64,000 nucleotides of DNA from Helichrysum umbraculigerum (lineage: Eukaryota; Streptophyta; Magnoliopsida; Asterales; Asteraceae): the NCBI GenBank assembly GCA_949592205.1, contig CATIUR010000001.1, positions 239,214,750 to 239,278,749 of the forward strand. The letters are read 5' to 3'. Position 1 is the first letter of the stretch, and the number at the start of each line of letters is the position of its first letter. Positions 1 through 13,230 of this stretch are shown here, piece by piece. The notes beneath the pieces were generated by a model. That model was not told the origin of the DNA. It did no database searches and saw nothing but the letters and a program-made list of their open reading frames with translations. A program made the translations under genes and the position numbers.

Positions 1-119
1 ACGCCCCAAAACGCAGATTTTTTTTTTTATATACATATACTGAAAACACACCATGACTCGGTAATTTAAACCAACGTAAAACATATACGACTCAATTACA
101 TAAGCTGAAACAAAAGTCA

Positions 120-290
120 CCAAAACCACAGGGTACCTGCCGGGTAACCCACTTAACCAGCGGGTAAACATCATAGCCGTCGGGTACTACTTGTACCCAC
201 CGGGTACTCGTTTTAGACGCATTCTCTGTTACAAATTCAACACTAGTACCCGCCGGGTACTAGTTATACCCGTCGGGTATTCCGCTGGTT
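120..290. repeat. Cluster of TACCC-N3-GGGTA palindromes in an LTR
   Basis: The words TACCCGCCGGGTA, TACCCGTCGGGTA and TACCCACCGGGTA, with several half-sites (CGGGTA), recur within about 170 bp. On the element's minus strand this lies about 120-290 bp from the LTR 3' end. Confidence 0.85.
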
Positions 291-1440
291 CTGCAGACCT
301 GCATTTTAGTTACCAAAACACAAATTTCCGACGCGCATAACTTTTAACTCATTGAGAGTTAGACCACCAAATTTTGCAGGCACCTTCAAAATGCCAAAAT
401 GAAGGTTTCCCTTTTTACACTTTTTCAAAATACAAGTTTTACGAGAAAACGGACGTATAACCACTTTTTGACCATTTTAACCACTTTTTGGCTACAATTC
501 AAATCACAAACCATATACACTTTGACTCCAACTTTTTGCACACTTTATTAACATGTCAAAACAAGTCTAACCCCATTGACCAAACCCACATAGATACATT
601 CTAACCCAGTTTAACTCCTTTGACCCGTTTAGTGCCGATTTGGACACTTTTATCAAATCTACCACATATAACCACAATACTACCCAATACCATACATATT
701 TGACAATTCCAACATAGTTGACTATGTGTCAACTCTAAATTTGACCAACCAATCATAATTTACTCTTTAACACTTTTCACCCATTTTTAACCAAACCAAA
801 ACCAATCATATTCAAATTACTTCATACTCTTCAAAAACACATACACTAGACTCCACATCACTGTTTGACTTTCAAAGTCAAATACTACATATTGACCACA
901 TATTTAATTCAAAAACTCTTTGTTTGGGCGAATTACACAAATGATAAACACAACGATTAAAAGAGATGGAGCATCATCTAACCGTAAAGCTAGCTCCATA
1001 TCCACACTACCATCTTGAAAGCACTATTTATCCACTTGGTTCAACCGAACTATTTACCTAAAACATGAAACAACGAAAGGGCTAAGCGCACATCTTAGTG
1101 AGCATATAGGCAGTTAAACGAATAATTCACAAAACACATAACACATAATCAATATCAACACTATTTAAATACTTATAACATCAACCACTGAATAAACACT
1201 GAGCATTCACTGAACAACCACTGAACTCTGAACTCTATGCGGATCCGCGGCCATTAGAAACAAGTCTGGTGGTACCATATCACGTCAATATGCATACCAA
1301 ATCATCATAACGTGCAAGCACGTAATCGTAAACACTATGCTAACCGCAGTTAGCGTTCTGATCAACACTGATTCTCCACATAAGATACAAACACAAGAAA
1401 CAAGGCTCAAGAAACAAGTATAAGGAACAAGTAATCTTCC

Positions 1441-1580
1441 ACCCGATTGTATGATCCTCTTACTCGTAAGCAATCCGGAAACACATACAATCGATTCAAA
1501 CATAAGAAACACCCGATTGTATGATCCTCTTGCTCGTAAGCAATCCGGAAACACATACAATCGATTCAAATATAAGAAAC
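1441..1580. repeat. 70-bp tandem duplication inside LTR
   Basis: Two nearly identical 70-bp units (1441-1510 and 1511-1580) both begin ACCCGATTGTATGATCC and end ATAAGAAAC. A third, degenerate unit lies at about 1629-1678. Confidence 0.9.
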
Positions 1581-3537
1581 AAGTCTAATTCACTATATAG
1601 AAACAAGCATAAGAAACAAATAACTACCACTTGATTGTGCAAATCTCTTGCTCGGAAGCAATCCGGTACATACACAACCATTACCCATTTAACCCCCATA
1701 ATACTCACCTCGATAATTTAGACGATTTCACAACGATGGCCACGTATGCTTTCCACATCTTTAAATCCCTATCACATAACACATTTATATAACGACACTT
1801 TTAGCAAACCATAATAATCATCATCAACTACTTATCTTCATTAACCCACCACCTCATTATTACCACTTTTAAACTTTCACTAGTTAAACTATTACTTCAT
1901 ATTATTCATCATTTACTCTATCATCGTAATCATATTCTTTTAACACCATTAATTTCATCATTAAGCTTATCTACATAATCTTTACATAATTCATATGAAT
2001 CACCATGAACATCCTTTTTATAATTCATCACTTATCAACCTTACTACCTTAAATTCATGTTCTTTCATCACAATCATACTCTATTAGCATCACTAATCAT
2101 ATCTTTAAGCTTATTACATCATTTCATAACAATTTAACATAAACTCTAGAATTCCCCCATGAACACCCATCATGATTTCATCATTTTTATTATGTTATAT
2201 GATTACCCATGATCATAACAACACTAATTAACATCTATTCAATCACTTTCTAATTTTAATTTCGGATTAAAACCTTCAATTTTACAAAACCCATCAAAAC
2301 CCCATGAAACCCATTTTCTAGGTTTTAAGAATCAAGAAATTCAACTTACATGTTGTTAATGATGATCAAAGGATGATGATTATAACTTCTCTAGGTTCAA
2401 TTTATGATTTAGAAACTGATTTTGGGTTTGGTTTTGCTTACTGCGATTTCTCTTATGTGTGGGAGTGTTCTGGAGACTTTTTAAAATGATACGTAATAAC
2501 ATATAAAACATATAGGTCGGCTTATTTAATTTATCCCCTTTAAACTCTATTGTCTGGAACCGGGAAACCATTAACGTATTTTTATTATAATAAATCATTT
2601 AAGCAACACCACTTTAAAATATTTATACCCTCGTGTACTAAAATAATACTTTTAAATTTTAGGGTGTTACACGAGTCTAGCTAATGTAGCCTGGAGTAAA
2701 CCTACTACGTGCGTGTACCTGAGAATACATGCTAAAAAGGGTCAACCAAAAAGGTTGGTGAATCTCACAGGTTTATAAGTAGATCATCAGTGTTAACACA
2801 AGTTTTGTACAAGTTTGCAATCAAGCAAAGTAAGTAAGTAAGTCAGTCAGCACAGTTGCCATAAGCTCATAAGTTGAAGCTTAACAGTGTGTAAGCATGA
2901 TATAACCAAGTATCGTATAATGTACCCCCGTGAGTGCTAATCCAAAAACACTCATTTGAAACAAATACCAATCGCCCGTTTCTACGGTGTAATCCTTGAT
3001 AGCGCTACTACCCCGGGCGGGGATTGTCAGTCCCAAATGGATCCATTTATTTAATACTCGCGCTTAAGTCGATAACTAACAACTTACGATAGGAGGCTTT
3101 CAGTGGATTAAAAGTACTCATGCAATGTGCATAAAAGTAGTTCAGTACTTGTATTCATGCGTAAAATAGAGCAAAGTATCTCACCCCAATAGTAAAACAG
3201 TAAAAAGTGGGGCTGTAAGACTCACATGAGTTTAGTAAGTAAGCTACGTTTATGTAATCAAATGAGTATCCCGGATGTAATTCCGTAGGTTGGTTCTCCG
3301 AACCCTGCAACCTTCAAGCGTCCTAAACGCGAAAGGTTGTAAGTAAGTATGTGGATGTCTCTAAAGACCATCCATGCTAGCTGTCCACTCAACTAGTTGA
3401 AACACCCCGAAATTTAGAACTTTTTTTTTTTACTCATTTCGTAAAGTCCCACGTTTAAAATATGACATTTTAGACTTGTTGTATCATTCCCTCGATCAAA
3501 TAAGGATTGAAATAAGAAAATGTTGAATTTATAAGAG

Positions 3538-3632
3538 ATTCTCCAGGAATGACTCCTATTCCCCAGGAATGAAGCATGCTGTTAGTAATTTGAGTCGGAT
3601 TCCCCAGGAATGACTCCCATTCCCCGGGAATC
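3538..3632. repeat. Cluster of ATTCCCCAGGAAT palindromes
   Basis: Four near-palindromic words of the type ATTCYCCAGGAAT or ATTCCCCGGGAAT occur within 95 bp, about 150-240 bp from the minus-strand 3' end of the solo LTR. They occupy the same relative place as the TACCC palindromes of the neighbouring LTR. Confidence 0.85.
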
Positions 3633-5361
3633 AAGCCTGATGTCCATTTTACCATCTTCCGAAATTCGATCGTGCATATCTTGAAAATGACAAGTCCAAT
3701 GACCATGAAAATTTGTAGGCACGTGTATAATGACAATACAAAAGTTCCCCAATTTCCACTTTTCGCAAATTCGTGTTTTATCATGATTTGGACCGTTGAC
3801 CCCTTTATGGTCATTTTTGACCACTTCCGTTGACATACCAAATTCCAAACCAACAAACTTCAGACTTTGACACTTCTACTACATTTTTAATACCACAATT
3901 GGGACCTAGTGCAATGTTTACATTCGTCATATCATATTTACAACTCAACGTAGCCTTTTGACCCGTTAGTGACCCATTTGGGCACTTTAAAGACCCGTTT
4001 GGGTCTTTACCCAAATAACCACTATTCCAACACCCAAATCACATTTCTTTGACTATTCTAAGTCAACTCATGCCACTTTCACTATCAATACTTCAACTTA
4101 ACTATTAACATCAAATTTCCATAAAACCATTATATTCACATTATATTCATCTATTATACAATAACATCATCTCCAAAGCTATCAATGAGTATACCAACTC
4201 ATTGACTAATTTGACTTCCACACTTCAACATGTTTGACTTTCAACGTTAGATGTCAAAACTAAGTTTTCTTAAACAAAAGGGGTGATTACATATCGAGAG
4301 CATGATTCAAAAGATTAGCTTGTTACCGATAACTTAACAAGCTCCACCACTAGCATCATTCGGGCCTTTTACCCGGATCCCTCTGGGTTCCACTTGGCTC
4401 ACCTAAAACACATAAACATAATAGAGTAAGCATAAAGCTTAGTAAGAAATGGGCTATCAATAATAATCAATATCAAATCACAACATACGTATATTAAGGA
4501 TCCATAATATCATATGCTAATTCCCGCAAGAATTAACATCTTCGGGCCTACACCCCGGTATATAATCATAACTCATCAAGTCAACGACATATCCATTACC
4601 GGTCCTTCCAAGTAAATGGAATATGCATCACTTGAAGTAAGATAGCATCATCCATTAACTTACCTCGCAATAGCCCACTTAATTGATCACGTATAACACC
4701 TTGCACACTTTTATCACCTAATTCACATAATCATGTAGCCAAGTATCAATTACACATTCAACTTTCAATTCATTACTTGTATTAAGTTATACAAGTGTTA
4801 AGTTTCACACACTTTATTAACTAATTACACATAAATGGGTAGTTCATTATCATTCACAAATCAAAACCATCACTTACACTAAGATTACCATTTCTTAGTG
4901 TATATTCACATATATCTATATCATTACCATCATCAACTACCCTTTTATGTATAATTATCATCTCTAATTTCATCAAAACACTAATTAACAATATCACACA
5001 AGATTAAAATCAATAGTTTACTCATAACCCCAAAATTATGAGTTCTTTTATAAAATTAACAATATTCAAACACCATACATAGTTCTATTATGTGTATGAA
5101 TCATATATAACTCATTAAACCACTAATTCATGAATTTCATGAACTTAGAGTTTAACCTAATCACCTCAATTCATCAATTAAACAAGAATAGAGTGTTAAT
5201 CATACCTCAAGAACACTAATTAGTAGCTAGCAACCTTAAGAAATCGAAACCCTAGTTTGAATTGTTTGATTTTCTTCCTTATTAATTTCACTCAAAAGCT
5301 CAGTACGTGATTTAGAAATATACAGTGTTTGGAATAAGCTGGAATAATACAGAACCTGGGT

Positions 5362-5368
5362 TTTTATA
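5362..5368 (-). promoter_or_regulatory. Candidate TATA box of solo LTR
   Basis: The minus strand reads CAGTATAAAAACCCAGG, a strong plant-type TATA context about 185 bp after the LTR 5' end. It fixes the element's orientation; activity is not shown. Confidence 0.6.
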
Positions 5369-5765
5369 CTGTTAATTTCATCTAAGCCCCTCAACTTATG
5401 GCACTTGTCACCTTATACCCCTCTACTAACTAATTCATTAAATGGCAAGTCCTATAAACATAAAATACTTTACACAGTTAGTCCTCCTAACTTAAACAGT
5501 TTAAATTATATATTTTAAGATTTAGAACTTACGAAAATTGGGGCGTTACACTAGTTATGTCCAAGTGTTATCGTTTGTATGTAGTTTGAAGATGTGTACG
5601 GCCCGTTGGTGACGTTATGTATAACAATTCTTAAAGACATTATTATTTTGTTTGTTTCATTGCATACTTATAAAGTATATGTATTTGCATGTTCAAGTAG
5701 TATCGTATAAAGTATATATGTCGTTACGCGGATTCGATACCTGGTTAATGGGTTTAAGTTGTTAA

Positions 5766-6015
5766 CAGACTGTTCAGTTCGCAAGATCTCAAACCGCAGG
5801 CCAAAGTCAATTCGCAAGTCGAGTCGCAATACAACTCAGCTCGCAGCTCAAATCGCAAGGCAAGCTCGACTCGCAGGTCAAGGATCATCTCGCAGGTTAA
5901 GATCAGTTCGCAGGTCCAAGAGTCAACTCGCGAGAAGGGTTCAACTCGCAGGAAAGGTTCAATTCGCAAGACGGTGTGTGTGAACTGAGATTGAGCTCGG
6001 TTCGCAGAATCGGTT
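5766..6015. repeat. Cluster of TCGCA words in LTR
   Basis: About a dozen copies of NTCGCARG (for example ACTCGCAGGT, ATTCGCAAG, GTTCGCAGG) occur at 10-30 bp spacing. The density far exceeds that of the AT-rich surroundings. Confidence 0.85.
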
Positions 6016-7737
6016 GTTTAGTGTTTTCGTTTATGGTAACTTGGTCAAACATGCTCGGTTTGACCCGAAACTTTTAGGGAAGTCTTAAATATGTTCATAG
6101 AGTTCATAAAAAGTTATCGTTATGTTTTGTGGTTAGCCGAAAGTATCGTTTTTATAACTCGTGTCAAAATAGCCCTAATATTGTTTATTCGATATTTTAG
6201 TCACTTTCGAGGCTCGTTTTAACTAGGTAAACAGTCGATATAAAATCCAAGAAATATCCACGACATTCTTTTATGTCTCAACTACTTAACTTAATTTTTC
6301 CATGATTTTTAGTTGAGTCTAAGTGGTTTAAATAATTATAACATACAGACATGTCCAGCAGCTCTTTTTCTGTACATACGCTCACAAACAATCGTCTAAC
6401 TATAATTGTGTGTATTTTCAGGAGATGATGTCTAAATAGAAAATGAAGTTAACACTTTTATCTAACATCTCCCACTGGATTCACTCATTTATATGACCCA
6501 CAACCCAAGATATGCCCTTCACATCTTGTCCAAAAATCTGATCAGTTTTTTTACAGCTCTGCTATTTACTTTTATTCTTTTATTTAAAGATAGAAAACGG
6601 GTCTATAAAAATAAAGGTCCTGGGTATTTCGAAACTAGACTCAATGAACTTCGTTTTAGAGCCAAGAAACGTAAGATTTAGTGAAGAAACGAGTTAGATA
6701 TCACGTTACAAAGTCGATCGAAATTTTTGTCCAGTGGATAATAGTTTTATCCAACGGTTTTTCGCATTGTTCTTTGGTTTTCGGTTTAGATCTTGGACAT
6801 ATACTAGAAAAACGAAGCACTAGCTTTTATATGAGTGTTAACCAAGTAAAACTAGTGAGTAAAAGAGAGCTTACAAAGGCGAGAAAGCAGGTCTAATGCC
6901 GAAAACGTGACGAGTGAGCTGTTGTGATCTTCTTGGTCTTCCTTGTTGTACTAGCCGATTAAGATGATGATGGATGATGAAGAAGGTGTTGTAGTGTTCT
7001 TGGAAGATGCTTGGGAGGGTGTTATTGGGTGCTTCTTGATGATTTCTCAGCTGAAAATTTGAGAGGAGAAGAGAATAGAGAGAAAGAAGATAAGTGTGTG
7101 TGTGTGTGTGTTTAGTTAGTGAGAAAATGAGAAATGAAAGGTAAAAGGATTTATAAATGGGATATAGGGCTGGGCCGATTAGGTCATGTTTTGGGCCAAA
7201 ATTGGGCCTGACCCATCGTGGGTTGGGCTCGTGACTCACTCCCTGAATTCGTGTTACGTTCCTCGTTCGTTTAAACGTTAATCGTACGGTTTAAAGTTCA
7301 ATCATTGACGTTTGATTTTTGCGTATAGTTTTCAATATGTGATTATTATTTTAAATGGACAGAGTATTTTAGAATACTTCATTTTAAGTTAACAAAATAC
7401 TTGTCGGGTCGTTCGAGTGTCGGGTTCGATTCGCGCGTTATCTCGCGTACGTTACGTTTTAAACAAAACGTAATACGTGTAATATATTTTTGTAATATGT
7501 TCAATTAAATAATGTTTGTTTGGATAAATCCACATTATTTATAAAAGTTATCACCAACGTCCATATTTAACAATGTCGGAGTCCGTCCGGTTCATAGTTG
7601 CTCGATTTAATCAAATCGCGTACGCGTGTATGTAATTACACAAAGTGTCACATATATTTAGCCTAATACAAACTAAATACATGTAATTATACAAATGTTA
7701 GACACTAAATCAAAGTCCTAATTTGGCGGGTGTCACA

Positions 7738-8132
7738 CTCGTCCTCCGGTAACCAAACGTTATGGTTTGAAATGGGGTTTTTTTTTTTTTTTTTTTTTTT
7801 TTTTGTGATTCTTTTTTGGACTTTTTATCTTTGGTTTTTTTGGATGTAGTTGGCGTCGGGTTGGTTTCTTCGACGGATTGCACGTCGGGTTGTTGTTGAC
7901 TTTGACGCCACATTTGAAATTTGGAAAATTCATCGGGCGACATTTGCGGTGGTTGCATAGGTAGTGGTTGATTGTATACGGGATTATATTGTGGTTGTTG
8001 GCTGTAAGCGTATGATGCGAAACCTTTCATTTGTGGGTTAGAAGATGGGGGTGTTTGTTGCGGGTTTCAGGATTGCGAAAGGCCCGTGAACGGGTTTCAA
8101 TTGGATTGTAAGAGGTACGGGTTGTTCGACAT
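7738..8132 (-). pseudogene. Truncated Gln/Asn/Pro-rich N-terminus, resembling a PIF/Harbinger-associated (Myb/SANT-like) protein
   Basis: Reading from an ATG at 8132 on the minus strand gives a low-complexity N-terminus (MSNNPYLLQSN..., then Q/P-rich MKGFASYAYSQQPQYNP). It has two in-frame TGA codons within the first 25 codons, then stays open for about 100 codons ending in a long lysine run encoded by the poly-T tract at 7780-7804. The frame is cut at 7737, exactly where the minus-strand LTR begins (probable TSD CTCGT at 7738-7742). From memory, this start resembles predicted plant proteins with a Myb/SANT-like or NAM-associated domain that often derive from PIF/Harbinger transposons. The domain itself would lie beyond the LTR and is not visible, so the family call is tentative. 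Clearly a pseudogene. Confidence 0.5.
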
Positions 8133-9699
8133 GATGAATATGTTGAATTACATAGATTTTTGAGTGAAAGAAATGTTTGAAGTATGTTTTGTTTTGTGGG
8201 AGAAGTGTTGTTTAAATAAATAAATGAATTGGATTTGAAAAAAAAAAGGGTCATAAAACGGCTACTTTTTAATTTTTATTTTTATATTGTTACCGTTGGG
8301 GCCAAAAAAGGAAAAAAAATCAAAGAAAACTCGCCCCTCGCCGTTCCAAACCGAACATTGTCCGAGGATTTTGTCCAGAACGCCGTCCGACGGCGTTCTC
8401 GACCCAGGATTTTGATAGGATTTCATCCACTCCGTGTGCTCTTAGAATGAGAGAGGTGACAACTTACTTTCAAAAAGTTTAAAATTACGTAAAAAAAGAG
8501 AGAAAGAAAGAAAGAAAAAAAAATTCTTTTTAAAGGCATTAATTATATTTTATGCATTTTGCTCTCTCAAAAAATAAAAAATAACATAACAAATTTTTTT
8601 TGTCCCCTCGATTACTTTTTCCTAGTTGAGCCCTTGTACATCACTTTATGGCCACCAATGGCATGAGTGTGTTAGTTGGTTGCGTTATCAAACCGATGAG
8701 ATTACGAGTTGCGTCCATTTTTAATTTTTATATGGAAAAAGGTATATTGGTAAATGTGGAACTCAAAAATTGAAGTGACAAATTCACTTTTGGCACCATT
8801 ATGTCAGTTTTGTGTTAGTTTGAAAAGTGTTGAGGTGGCACAACTAACACACTAGCGTGGAGTGGTTCAATACTTAAAATAAAAAAAATGTGTTTAAAAT
8901 TCTACGATCCAAAAATGATTCATGCAATTAGTTGCATACCGTAAGAATTAACTTATAGTAAGATGTAATTAGATAAGTTTGTTGCAAGTAATATGATAAT
9001 ATCAGATATATACATTTTATTTTCATTAATAATGATATAAAAGATTTAATTACAGGGATAACATTTATGTTGATAGCATAAATGTTAGCTGATGGTGTGT
9101 GTAAATTTTTTTATAAAAATTTACACTTTAGGTCCTCTAAATTCTAAATATTTACAATTTATTTTTGAACGGTGAATATATATTAACAACTAGCAAGAAA
9201 CTAGATAAACACAAATTACAATAGGGGAGAGGGAGATGAACTTGGATCGCAAGTCCACTCAAACCAATTTATTACATTTCAATGTCTATTACAAATTCAA
9301 AGAAATGAGTAGAGTTTTACTTCATCACAAAGAGTGACTTTTGTAGGTCTCTTTGAATTGAAAATTCAAAATACTATCATTTCGATGACCTCTCCTTTTA
9401 ATCTAGCGGTAAAGGTCATGTTTTATTAGTTGTACGTAACATTTTTCCATTATTTAATAAGAGATTTATATAAATAATTAAATAAATAAAAATATAAATA
9501 ATAATGAGAGTTTTAAACATTGTCATTAAAAAAACTCTTACGTGTACAAGTATCTATACACGGAAGATAACAATCATAATAAATAGTCAATGTTCATTTA
9601 TTTACCGTGGATAGTGACCTCTTAATAATATTATTTTTGTTAAACGACTAAATATATTAGATCAAAAAATAAAACCAAAAAACATGATAGAATCAAATA
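8133..9699. other. Gene-poor stretch
   Basis: 8140-8240 is the AT-rich 5' flank of the pseudogene. 8229-8460 has purine-rich tracts and a palindromic CGCCGTCCGACGGCG at about 8380. The rest is AT-rich with short A/T runs. I see no coding sequence, RNA gene or complete element here. Confidence 0.5.
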
Positions 9700-9953
9700 C
9701 TCCCTCCGTCCCAAATCTATTGTTCTCTTGTTGACTTTGGAGTCTTTCTCTTCCAACTTTGACCTTCAATATTTTTTTTTGTGTTATATAATATTTGATG
9801 CAAAATATATGAATTGATTGGATTTTGAATGTAATTTCATTGGTATAATTTGCATCAAGTATTATATAACACAAACAAAAATATCGAAGGTCAAAGTTGG
9901 AAGAGAAAGACTCCAAAGTCAACAAGGGGACAATAGATTTGGGACGGAGGGAG
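9700..9953. mobile_element. Stowaway MITE, near-perfect hairpin
   Basis: It starts CTCCCTCCGTCCCAAATCTA and ends with the reverse complement (GGGACGGAGGGAG), flanked by TA on both sides (9698-9699 and 9954-9955). The two arms are complementary along nearly the whole 254 bp, so the transcript would fold as one long hairpin. Confidence 0.93.
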
Positions 9954-10463
9954 TACAACATAAACAATCTCCAACCACGGGACCAAAATCGTCAAGAATC
10001 TACCTAAACACCAACACCTTAGAGTAACAAGAGAGAACCCAAAATCATGAAACACGTCCATAGGGTGAAAGCCCAATTAAACCAATTATTATAAGATAAA
10101 TTTTGACACCTAATGACCTCTTAATGATAGCTCGTTAGCTGAATGCAGAAAAATAATACCCTAACTATTAGTACTAGAGGAAAATAAAATTAATATCTAC
10201 AAGATATGATATGTTTAATGACGAAAATTAAAGCGAAATGAGTACATGATGATCATATATACTCAATATTATCAAATTAATAACTCATTGATTACATTCA
10301 ATTTTTGTATATGATGATCATATATATAGCGGACGAAGTGATTTTGATTAATGAATTCATCATTGTAAAAAGGATAATAAAGTTTATAAAACTCTAAAAG
10401 TGGTTTAATCTAAGAAGCAAAAGCGAATCTTCTCTTAAATTAAATAATGCGTGGTTTTACGCT
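9954..10463. other. AT-rich spacer
   Basis: No coding potential. A direct repeat of ATGATGATCATATATA occurs around 10247-10262 and 10310-10325. Nothing else is recognisable. Confidence 0.4.
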
Positions 10464-10760
10464 AGGGTTTATTGTTTCATTATGTATTAAACTTTACGTT
10501 TTTTACTATTGTATGAGCCGAACTATAAAAACTTATATTATATGTATTGAACTTGTAAATATGGTCTATTGTATGTAAAATTTCCTTTTTTGTTAAGGTC
10601 CAAATAGGAAAGTTTCTTTTTTTGGCCTTACCAAAAAAGGAAATAATATATACAATAGATCATATTTACAACTTCACTACATACAATAGAATAAATGAAA
10701 GTATGTCGCATACAATAATAAAAAGTTTAAAGTTTAATACATAACGAAACAATAAACCCT
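10464..10760. mobile_element. Foldback MITE, full-length inverted repeat
   Basis: Arms begin AGGGTTTATTGTTTCATTAT and end with its near-exact reverse complement (ATAACGAAACAATAAACCCT). Complementarity continues to the centre near 10612 (GGAAAGTTTC region). I could not settle the TSD, so no superfamily is assigned. Confidence 0.8.
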
Positions 10761-10967
10761 TTACATATGTTGTTCAAACAACTTAAAGATTATAAATTCT
10801 TATTATTGATGAAATAGCTCAATAATAAATTCTTATTATGTTTTGTACAAGTAGATGCACATTAGATATTCAATAAAACGTTTAAATAGTTATATTAATC
10901 GTTATAGTTTACGTTTGCTAAAACTATGAACATACGCATTGCTCAACAAATTATTATACCCTTAGCA

Positions 10968-11055
10968 ACGAAAAGGTTACTATGACCAAACAATTAATTT
11001 TAGCAAGAAAATGTCACTTTACAACTTACGAAAAGGTTACTATGACCAAACAATT
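10968..11055. repeat. Short direct repeat
   Basis: A 27-28 bp word (CGAAAAGGTTACTATGACCA and following bases) occurs at about 10968 and again at about 11028. Confidence 0.8.
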
Positions 11056-11342
11056 CGATTGTCCTAACAAAAATCTAATTATTAGGAAAAACTTACAATA
11101 ATTTTCTGACTAAGGTTTTAAAATATGGGGATGGTAATCTGATGATGAAGTTATGACGTTCCATGATGCTTCTCAGAGTTTTTAGCCTAATCCAAGTGTT
11201 TCAAAACTTTATTTATCGAAAGGGGGTGCTTCCAAACAAATTTACCGGTTCCCTTTATATTCTTATTATTAATTATTAATCATCACACAATTCCTTTTTC
11301 AATGATGTTTCTTTCATTTTTATCTGCTTGTAAAGTCTATAG

Positions 11343-11857
11343 CAATATTTTAAGAACCGGTTCGACCGGTCCGGTTCAACCGGTTGAACCGAAAAAATAG
11401 ACATATCCGTCTCAAATAATACCGGTTTTTGTTAATGTTTGACCAGTTAATGAACCGTCCAGTTCACCAGTCGCACCTGGTTGGACCGGGAACCGGAACC
11501 GAAATTGAACCGGATTTCCTATTTTTATTTTTATTTTTTTCTTTTTTAAAAACTTAAAATAAAATGCAAAACATTGGGAATGTAATTTTCATTAATTATG
11601 AAGTTGTTAGAGAGGTGAAATTAATAGAGAAAAGGTAACATTAAATTGGTTCAAGTTTCAAGACATTGAAACTTTAATTTTAGTAATTAACTATTTAATT
11701 TTATGATTAATTAATTAAATATATGTTTTTTAGTAGTTATAGGGTATATTTTAATTAATATATGTATTTACTATTTAGAAGCATCTATGATTAAACGGTC
11801 CTACCATAAATTAATTTTTGTCCGGTTCGATTTAAAAAACCGGTTTTTAAAACATTG
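11343..11857. mobile_element. hAT-like non-autonomous element
   Basis: Terminal inverted repeats are CAATATTTTAAGAACCGGTT on the left and, reversed, CAATGTTTTAAAAACCGGTT on the right. The flanks carry GTCTATAG (11335-11342) and GTCTATAA (11858-11865), an 8-bp duplication with one mismatch, as expected for hAT. The subterminal region is rich in ACCGGTT words. There is no transposase ORF. Confidence 0.75.
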
Positions 11858-12201
11858 GTCTATAATTATTAATTTGTGTTTCTTTTACCTTTTTTATATC
11901 TTTTTAAGTTCGTAAGGATCATCTAAAACCTTTATTAAACATTCACCTATTTTTGCCTTAAACTCAGTAAAAGGAATATGGAAAGTTACCAACATACCCC
12001 TTAATTTTTAGTCCGCAAGAAGTTTAATAATTAATAACGTGTATTCTCGTTATATTTGCTTGTAGCTGTCTTTTTATGTAGTAATTACACAATTAGTCAA
12101 CTAAGGAAACTATTATGTAAAATCAATTACTACATAATATAACACTCATACATAAATATAGTAAGCTGTCGATGAATCAAATTCATTCCATACAAAATCA
12201 A
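11858..12201. other. AT-rich spacer
   Basis: Contains a block beginning TTTTTGCCTTAAACTCAGTA (about 11953) that recurs diverged at about 14992, suggesting an undefined dispersed repeat. No gene is seen. Confidence 0.35.
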
Positions 12202-13230
12202 TCTATCTTATAACTTAAAAAAAAAACTATGAAATAGAGATGCCCCTTGGATTAATTTTCAACTTACTAATCTCAACATTAAAAAAGTTAATGACATCAT
12301 AAGTATATTGGTTCCTTTAAGAAATGACTAATTAACCTTTAATGAAATAATTAATGAATTAATTACAATTAATTATTTAATTATAATTATTAAATACTAA
12401 TACATACATACAAAAATTAAAACAATTAAAACAATACGTGAATGCACCTATTTAAAATTTAAAAGGAGTGTGACGTTTTAGTTGTAATGGGCTTATTAAG
12501 TCTATCAATTAAATAAAGCCCAAATATTGTAAGTTATAGCTTTAAAGGCAATCAAATAAATAAAGCCCAACTATATTGATACATGTGTGAGATTAGGCTC
12601 GATTCAAAAAAACCCCAACGGAACTTGTTGCTGACTATTCACCACATTCGAACATACGCTTTAACCGGTCGTCTTTATCAACGTGAGAGTCTTCAACAGG
12701 GCTGTAAATGGCGATCCATCTTCATACACCAATTCGTCTTCAACAGTGTTCAAATCTCTTGGAAACCCCTTATTGGAGCATTAAAAAACGATCGAAAGCA
12801 TCCGATGTATAATGACTATTTTTTCAATTAATTACGTTAGTGTGTTTGGATCTTGTGATTATGTGAATCGATTTATTAAGGGTAAGAACAGAAATAATCA
12901 AAACTAACTTTAGAAATACTTGAAAATATATATATTTATAATTTTTTAAAAACGAAATATTTTAATTAATTGGTTTATACGCGTATTTGAATACATAACT
13001 TTGGAATGATTTTAATGGGGGTTTTTCCCCAGCTAATCGTAGATTGTTAAATGAAATAATGATCAAATTATTTGCAAAGTTAGTGAGATTTTCCCACTCA
13101 TATCCTCAAAATTTGAATTTAATCAATTGATCAAGATGTAGTATAAATACCTTTCATTCACAAATAATCACCTATGTTAAACCCTAAATACTTTGTGCAA
13201 ATATTTATTTCTGTTCTTTTTTACTGCATT

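Larger units (their letters stand above)
1..2671 (-). mobile_element. LTR of a Ty3/gypsy-type element (solo or terminal), left tip cut by window edge
   Basis: The right end reads GGGTGTTACA at 2671, so on the minus strand it starts TGTAACACCC. The left end begins ACGCCCC, the inner part of the matching terminus, so only a few bases are missing. The sequence shares blocks with the solo LTR at 3398-5550 (a run of 'gacccgttt' and 'tttggacactt' type words), so the two are related families. It interrupts an older LTR whose sequence resumes at 2672. The expected TSD CGAGT lies at 2672-2676; its partner is outside the window. No coding region is credible. Confidence 0.7.
3398..5550 (-). mobile_element. 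Solo LTR with perfect 5-bp TSD (CTAGT)
   Basis: Plus-strand ends are TGAAACACCCCG at 3398 and GGGGCGTTACA ending at 5550. CTAGT occurs directly before (3393-3397) and directly after (5551-5555). Read on the minus strand it starts TGTAACGCCCC and carries a TATA box about 185 bp in, so minus is the transcribed orientation. There is no internal region or second LTR, so this is a solo LTR formed by LTR-LTR recombination. It sits inside the older LTR that spans 2672-7737. Confidence 0.92.
2672..7737 (-). mobile_element. Minus-strand gypsy-type LTR, interrupted by other LTRs
   Basis: On the minus strand it starts at 7737 with TGTGACACCCGCCAAATTAG, closely matching the start of the solo LTR at 36881 (TGTGACACTCGTCAAATTAG). 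It runs left to 5551, is interrupted by the solo LTR 3398-5550, and resumes at 3397 down to 2672. The 2690-2790 part matches, in reverse, the 38970-39100 tail of the 36881 LTR. The 2672 edge abuts a second inserted LTR, so the 3' end lies left of the window. A TATA-like TTTATAAAT is visible on the minus strand near 7150. It truncates a coding pseudogene at 7738. Confidence 0.75.

Noticed and set aside
1285..2598. Several minus-strand ORFs of 70-94 codons
   Set aside because: They lie wholly within an LTR, overlap in two frames over the 70-bp tandem repeat, and show no domain.
12583..12831. 82-codon ORF in a Helitron
   Set aside because: No recognisable domain, and it runs across a probable UTR-like captured stretch; not listed as a gene.
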